Origin: Synaphobranchus kaupii
Lineage: Eukaryota; Chordata; Actinopteri; Anguilliformes; Synaphobranchidae
Reading direction: 5' to 3'
Assembly (NCBI GenBank): GCA_029718625.1
Contig: CM056389.1
Span: 9,853,987-9,917,986 of the forward strand
Length of the DNA stretch: 64,000 nt
Position numbers and translations under genes: made by a program. The notes beneath the pieces are model-generated. The model worked only from the letters and a program-made list of their open reading frames with translations, made no database searches and was not told where the DNA came from. Positions within the stretch are counted from its first letter, which is position 1; each line of letters starts with the position of its first letter. Shown piece by piece: positions 59,553 to 64,000 of this stretch.

Positions 59553-61233
59553 CTAGAGAGAGGGAGAGAGAGAGAGAGAGACTTGTTTGATGCTCATCTA
59601 GTCTAGAGCATTAGACAGGCCTGAAGTTTAAGCCCTAGCCTATCTGGTACTTGTAATATTGAGACCATAGCACTGCCCATGCTGATAAATTGTTGCTAGT
59701 TTAGGCCTAAACCCTAGATAATCCAATAACAAAAGAAAAACATTTACTTTTTAAATCCACATGCCATAATTATTTTTACCTCTTCCCTAATCAAGACTAA
59801 GTTTGCCAATGGCAAAGCATCCCATCATAAACCTCTACTCTCCTGCATGGAGGGAAATATTATTATTATTCAGCAACAAAAATCATCTTTAGTCTACCAC
59901 CTCATATCATGCCGTCACTCATTCAATAGTCATTATGGTCATTCAATAGCCATTATAGAAAACCCTACACCAGTTTAAAAATTGGGGCACAAACATCTCA
60001 ATGTCAATATGCAGACAAGTGCTTCAAGTTATCTACATAACAATTTATATAATAAATACAAAGAAATCATAAACTCTGATTACCAGTTCCAATTTAACTA
60101 GATCTGGGGGGTATACTATGAAGCAGGATTACTTAGTTAGCTGGATAACTGCAGAGTAAAACCCGGAACCCTCCCAAATCTGGAACAGACTGAAGCAAAA
60201 AGAGCTGTTCCCGGTTTTACTCAGTGCAGTTATCCTGCTAACTAAGTAATCCTGCTTCGTAGTATACCCCCCTGTTCTCTTATCTAGATATCGGCATAGG
60301 TCTACTTGCTTGTCATAATGTTTTAATTGTGCTGTAAGTTAGTCTATGGATTCTGTGAGATACTCCCTTTTGTGGAACACTGTAGCAAATGAGTGTCTGC
60401 TCTGAATAAATAAAGGTCCGCTATTTTTTTAAGTACATGATTGTGACTAAAACAGGGCAAAATGATTGGTTCAGTTCACTGTTCACAACCAATTCACTGA
60501 TTGGTTCAGTATTGCGCTAACGTTACATAAGAACAGCATTAATACCTCCAACCATTGCTGCGGTGTTATAATTACAATGCATTAATAGACGCTCTTATCC
60601 AGAGCGACATTAAAAAAAATGCTTTAAGCAATGTCAACAAGATGATACAGTTAGCCATAAGTTAGGTGTCACCGAGTAGTTATTGAATCTAACGTTACAA
60701 CATAACATTAAGTGAGACTGTAGATAACTACAAAAGGGAATCGCTACGAATATGACATTAACCTGACGTTAGTGAATTAATCCGCGACACGTAAAAAAGG
60801 GATATCCAAACCATCTCCATTGTAACGTGGGGATTCCTGTTTAACACTAACGTTACTTACCATAACGTGATATGCCGATATAGCTAACGTTAGCCACACA
60901 ATATTTAGAAAAACCCTTAGCTACCTTAGAAAGACATTTTATAGGTTTTAAGCAACGCACTTACACGATTCCCTTAGCTAGGTTAACATAAGGGGAAAAC
61001 TGAATGCAGCTGGTACTGGTAACGTTAACGTTAGCTAACATTAACGTTATTTACATTGAATTTAACTTAATGTTAGCTAACGTTAAATTAAGTTACCCAT
61101 CATAACCTTAATGTCAGCTGCAGATTGCTATTTAACGTAGGCCTACGTAATGTTAGGTTATCTGCTAAACACGAATGCTACTGAATGCGGATTAGCTATA
61201 TTACTTGGTTATAAATTAACGTTGCCAACCTAC
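59553..61233 (-). other. BEN-gene intron 2
   Basis: Holds a GA run at 59559-59581, a palindromic MITE (60105-60273), an inverted SINE/L2-tail remnant near 60575-60615 (GACGCTCTTATCCAGAGCGAC) and, from about 60500 to 61233, many copies of TAACGTTA/ACGTTAGC. Confidence 0.6.
60105..60273. mobile_element. Short palindromic MITE
   Basis: About 60 bp terminal inverted repeats: GGGGGTATACTATGAAGCAG ... CTTCGTAGTATACCCCC, continuing with GATTACTTAGTTAGC / GCTAACTAAGTAATC. The central part is AACCCTCCCAAATCTGGAAC. There is no coding capacity and the family is not identified. Confidence 0.85.
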
Positions 61234-61343
61234 CGTTTTCTCCTGTATTGCTCTTCTTTCTCTGTCGCTTGACATTTCTGGGTTGACAGCTTCTTCGTGG
61301 GGGACTGGATCAAGCACCTTTGGGACCCTGCCTAATCCTTTTG
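61234..61343 (-). CDS. BEN-domain gene, exon 2
   Basis: Donor ACGGTAGG at 61233-61232 and most likely acceptor CCGGTAG before 61343. It reads AKGLGRVPKVLDPVPHEEAV, NPEMSSDRERRAIQEKT, entering with two bases and leaving in phase 0. Two other in-frame acceptors (GATTAG, GATCCAG) would give a shorter exon, so the 5' boundary is uncertain. The downstream phase is unaffected. Confidence 0.65.
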
Positions 61344-61531
61344 CTACCGGCCAAAAAATGATCTATCTCTTCGGTAGTCTCTGTAGATAGTTAACGTTAC
61401 AGTGACGATAGTTAGTGTAAGTCAGACTGACACATGTTGATAACGTTAGCTAATTACGTTAGCGCATTACAAATCAAGTTAGGCTAACGTTAGCTCAAAC
61501 TAACATTAGCGAGGATGCTAACGTTTCTTAC

Positions 61532-61703
61532 CTCTCAGTATGAGTATTTGTCCTTTAAAAAAATCTTCAGTGTCTTCCCAGCGAATCCAATAAAGTCCGT
61601 GTGGCCTGAAGTCAACGGTGCTGCTCGGGTTAAAAGACTTAATGTAATTTCCATTGACAATGGCCTTCAGTCCATCATCAAAGAAGTTGACATATGCATA
61701 CAT
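61532..61703 (-). CDS. BEN-domain gene, first coding exon (N-terminal module)
   Basis: ATG at 61703 starts MYAYVNFFDDGLKAIVNGNY, then IKSFNPSSTVDFRPHGLYWI and RWEDTEDFFKGQILILR, ending in phase 1 at GAGAGGTAAG. It corresponds to the N terminus of BEND5 (MYAFVRFLEDN...SCVRDFSP...LDF...KAQILAL), which supports this Met rather than the in-frame Met 12 codons upstream (61739). Confidence 0.8.
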
Positions 61704-61860
61704 ATATTGTGTCACCAAGAAAAAAAAATGAAGAAGCAACCGTCATTTTGAATTTTGGCGGGACGGAGAAGTGGGCGGGACTTGCACCACGACGGAAAGT
61801 TCCAGCAACCTTTTTAAAGTCAGTTTGACGAACAGGGGAACAGGGCCGTGCGGTCATAGG
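61704..61860 (-). promoter_or_regulatory. Probable promoter of the BEN-domain gene
   Basis: Immediately upstream of the start codon lie TTTTGGCGGGA (about 61754-61764), resembling an E2F site, and GTGGGCGGGAC (61771-61781), a GC box. No TATA box is evident. Confidence 0.4.
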
Positions 61861-62124
61861 CACCCCCAAAAAAAAATCGCCATGCTCCTATTTTGTTTAT
61901 TTAGGCTACTCAATTATTAACTTACTTTTTTTCATTCACTATTCACTGCGTAAAGCCGCAGCTGCAATGTGATTTGCTGTTAATGTGTTTTGACTTTTTT
62001 TGTGATTGGCCACATTGCCAGGGATGAACAAAAATCAAAGCACACATATGCCCATGCAGTTTTCATGAACCTTAAGAAGGCATCATAGATTTCATTAGGG
62101 AATAGTCCTGTGGTAGTAGACAAA
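61861..62124. other. Intergenic sequence
   Basis: Nothing is recognised. Confidence 0.4.
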
Positions 62125-62592
62125 TCTGACCATGCTGGTTGACCAGCGCATACCCAACCAGCGTAAGGCCAGCCTGAACATGTTGGATGACTAACTCATT
62201 ACCAGCTAGACCTGCTTGACCAGCTCATGCCCAGTTAGATCAGTTATGACCAGCTTGGCCATGTTATTTGACCAGCTCATTCCCAGCTGGGCCATGTTAA
62301 TTGACCAGCTCATGCCCAGTTAGACCAGCTTAGCTATATTGGTTGACCATCTCATACCCAGCTAGGCCAGCTAATGACCAGCTTGGCCATGTTATTTGAC
62401 CAGCTCATTCCCAGCTAGACCAGCTCATTCCCAGCTGGGCCATGTTGGTTGACCAGCTCATGCCCAGCTAGACCAGCTTATGACCAGCTTGGCCATGTTG
62501 GTTGACCAGCTCATACCCAGCTTGACCAGCTCATACCCAGCTTGACCAGCTCAATTTTTAAGCTGGTCATAGCTGGATTTTACAGCAGGGTA
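62125..62592. mobile_element. 'accagct' satellite-bearing repeat element, copy 2
   Basis: Irregular tandem units of CCATGTTGGTTGACCAGCTC plus ATGCCCAGCTAGACCAGCTT, ending CTGGATTTTACAGCAGGGTA. The right end is the inverted counterpart of the left end of the 54646 copy. The left terminus is not visible. Confidence 0.78.
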
Positions 62593-62639
62593 TACTGTAC
62601 ATGTAAATACTTGTACTTGAAACGTACATGCAGTTTTGA

Positions 62640-63585
62640 CTTGGCGGTACAGCGGTTAGAGATTTGGCAGTACAGCGGTTAGAGATTTGGCAGTACAGCG
62701 GTTAGAGATTTGGAGCTACATCGGTTTGAGGGTTGGCGGGTACTGTGGTTTTAGTTGGCACTATAGCAGTTTGAGGGTTAGTGGTACTGTGGTTTGAGGG
62801 TTGGTGGTACAGTGGTTTGTGAGTTAGCGCTATAGCGGTTTGAGGGTTAGCGGTATAGCGGTTTGAGGGTTGGTGGTAGAGCGGTTTGAGGGTTGGTGGT
62901 ACAGTGGTTTGAGGGTTGGCGCTATAGCTGTTTGAGGGTTAGCGGTATAGTGGTTTGTGAGTTGGTACAGCGGTTTGAGGGTTGGTGGTACAGTGGTTTG
63001 AGGGTTGGCGCTATAGCTGTTTGAGGGTTGGCGGTACAGTGGTTTGTGAGTTAGCGCTATAGCGGTTTGAGGGTTAGCAGTATAGCGGTTTGAGGGTTGG
63101 TGGTAGAGCGGTTTGAGGGTTGGTGGTAGAGCGGTTTGAGGGTTGGTGGTACAGTGGTTAGAGGGTTGGCGCTATAGCTGTTTGAGGGTTAGCGGTATAG
63201 TGGTTTGTGAATTGGTACAGCGGTTTGAGGGTTAGCGGTATAGCGGTTTTAGGGTTGGTGGTAGAGCGGTTTGAGGGTTGGTGGTACAGTGGTTTGTGAG
63301 TTGGCGCTATAGCGGTTTGAGGGTTAGCGGTATAGCGGTTTGTGAGTTGGTACAGCGGTTTGAGGGTTGGTGGTACAGTGGTTTGTGAGTTGGCGCTATA
63401 GCGGTTTGAGGGTTAGCGGTATAGCGGTTTGTGAGTTGGTACAGCGGTTTGAGGGTTAGCGGTATAGCGGTTTTAGGGTTAGTGGTAGAGTGGTTTGAGG
63501 GTTGGTGGTACAGTGGTTTGTGAGTTGGCGCTATAGCGGTTTGAGGGTTAGCGGTATAGCGGTTTGTGAGTTGATACAGCGGTCC
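62640..63585. repeat. About 22-bp minisatellite, about 43 copies, with higher-order pattern
   Basis: Unit GCGGTTTGAGGGTTGGTGGTA with GCGCTATA, GCGGTATA and TGTGAGTTGGTACA variants. Ordered groups of variants recur (for example around 63290-63360 and 63380-63450). Confidence 0.94.
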
Positions 63586-64000
63586 GCAGCGGACAGATAA
63601 AGTGAAGCCGCTGAAATGAAGATCAGCTGCTGAGAACGGCAGGATTGTTGGCGGATGGTCCTCCCGCGAGGGAACTGTAAAACGTTGGCGGCTCGACAGC
63701 TGGCACAGACGGCGGTACGATAGATGCCACTCCGCCCTTCACCATCGCTAACGGCGACTATGTGATGCTGCATACATAATTTATTTTTCCCAACAGACCA
63801 GGATGAGGTATCACAATGCACAGTGATATGACACGTATATGAGATGCTATATACTGTATATAGGAGAACAGACAGTTGGCCCTCCTTTATTCAGATGGGT
63901 AGAAAGCAGACAGGGTAACAAATAGAGATGGGAATCACAGCTCAGAAAATAAAATGGCGGGGGAATGGAAGTCGGCCGCCCTACAGACTGCACCACTCTC
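63586..64000. other. Right-edge intergenic sequence
   Basis: No gene is recognised. A minus-strand open frame at 63531-63821 has no family resemblance. Confidence 0.35.

Larger units (their letters stand above)
57716..61703 (-). pseudogene. BEND5-like BEN-domain gene, probably degenerate (whole locus)
   Basis: Six exons on the minus strand reconstruct a BEND5-like protein. An N-terminal MYAYVNFFDDGLKAIV...FNP module is followed by an acidic segment with a coiled coil, a BEN domain (VHIGEGVW ... AKDSLFVKELAVSVWG) and a C-terminal KIMDINK tail. BEND5-type proteins bind DNA through the BEN domain and act as nuclear repressors. Exons 1 to 4 join with matching phases (1, 0, 1, 1). Three defects follow: exon 4 ends in phase 1 but the BEN exon opens in phase 0; the BEN exon has an in-frame TAG; the last exon has one extra G that shifts the frame before the conserved tail. 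Sequencing errors could explain one defect but less easily all three. Teleosts appear to carry several such genes, so a decaying duplicate is plausible. Confidence 0.75.

Overview
The window is vertebrate nuclear DNA, almost certainly from a ray-finned fish (teleost). The evidence is spliced genes with GT/AG introns, L2- and SINE-type tails common in teleosts, Tc1/mariner-like and TTAA-target MITEs, and dense CA/GA microsatellites. I cannot name the species. No prokaryotic, plasmid or viral gene set is present.

Three protein-coding loci can be supported. (1) At 3355-3873 (+) lie the last two coding exons of a mepce-like 7SK snRNA capping methyltransferase; the earlier exons lie left of the window. 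(2) From 44812 down to 16416 (-) lie the first four coding exons of an EphB4-like receptor tyrosine kinase: signal peptide, ligand-binding domain and start of the cysteine-rich region. Every splice phase agrees except for one surplus C in a C8 run in the last exon. The rest of the receptor is not recognisable downstream, where a 500-N gap (15488-15987) sits. (3) From 61703 to 57716 (-) lies a BEND5-like BEN-domain gene in six exons. It carries an in-frame TAG inside the BEN domain, a one-base frameshift in the last exon and one splice-phase mismatch, so it is probably a pseudogene or a decaying multicopy paralogue.

The rest is intron and intergenic DNA. It is exceptionally rich in tandem repeats: by my own addition of the arrays, roughly a third of the window. 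Large arrays include 37 bp units (1-2802), 27-31 bp (5150-6064), 55 bp (11464-12938, interrupted by an L2), 43 bp (15988-16229, abutting the gap), 62 bp (17050-20334), 36-40 bp GACA-rich (21432-24932), 44 bp (25748-26660), 29 bp, 49 bp, 20 bp, 40 bp, about 23 bp (37376-38576), 46 bp (39913-40957), an 84 bp tRNA-like unit (49043-49462) and about 22 bp (62640-63585). Several show higher-order structure. The ephb4 exons are embedded directly between these arrays.

Transposable elements include three related palindromic Tc1-like MITEs (7000-8168, 8183-8951, 56241-57432), several elements with TTAA-type ends, a tRNA-derived SINE (9198-9411), an L2 3' end with a fold-back structure (12015-12822), a short palindromic MITE (60105-60273) and two 'accagct' satellite-bearing elements (54646-54945, 62125-62592).

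The three genes are not an operon or a functional module. They are neighbours on a eukaryotic chromosome, or on a scaffold possibly joined at the gap. I found no convincing new biological system. The most noteworthy items are the exon-in-minisatellite architecture of ephb4, the MITEs that share a core but have different termini, and the tandem array with perfect pol III A-box-like and near-perfect B-box-like motifs.
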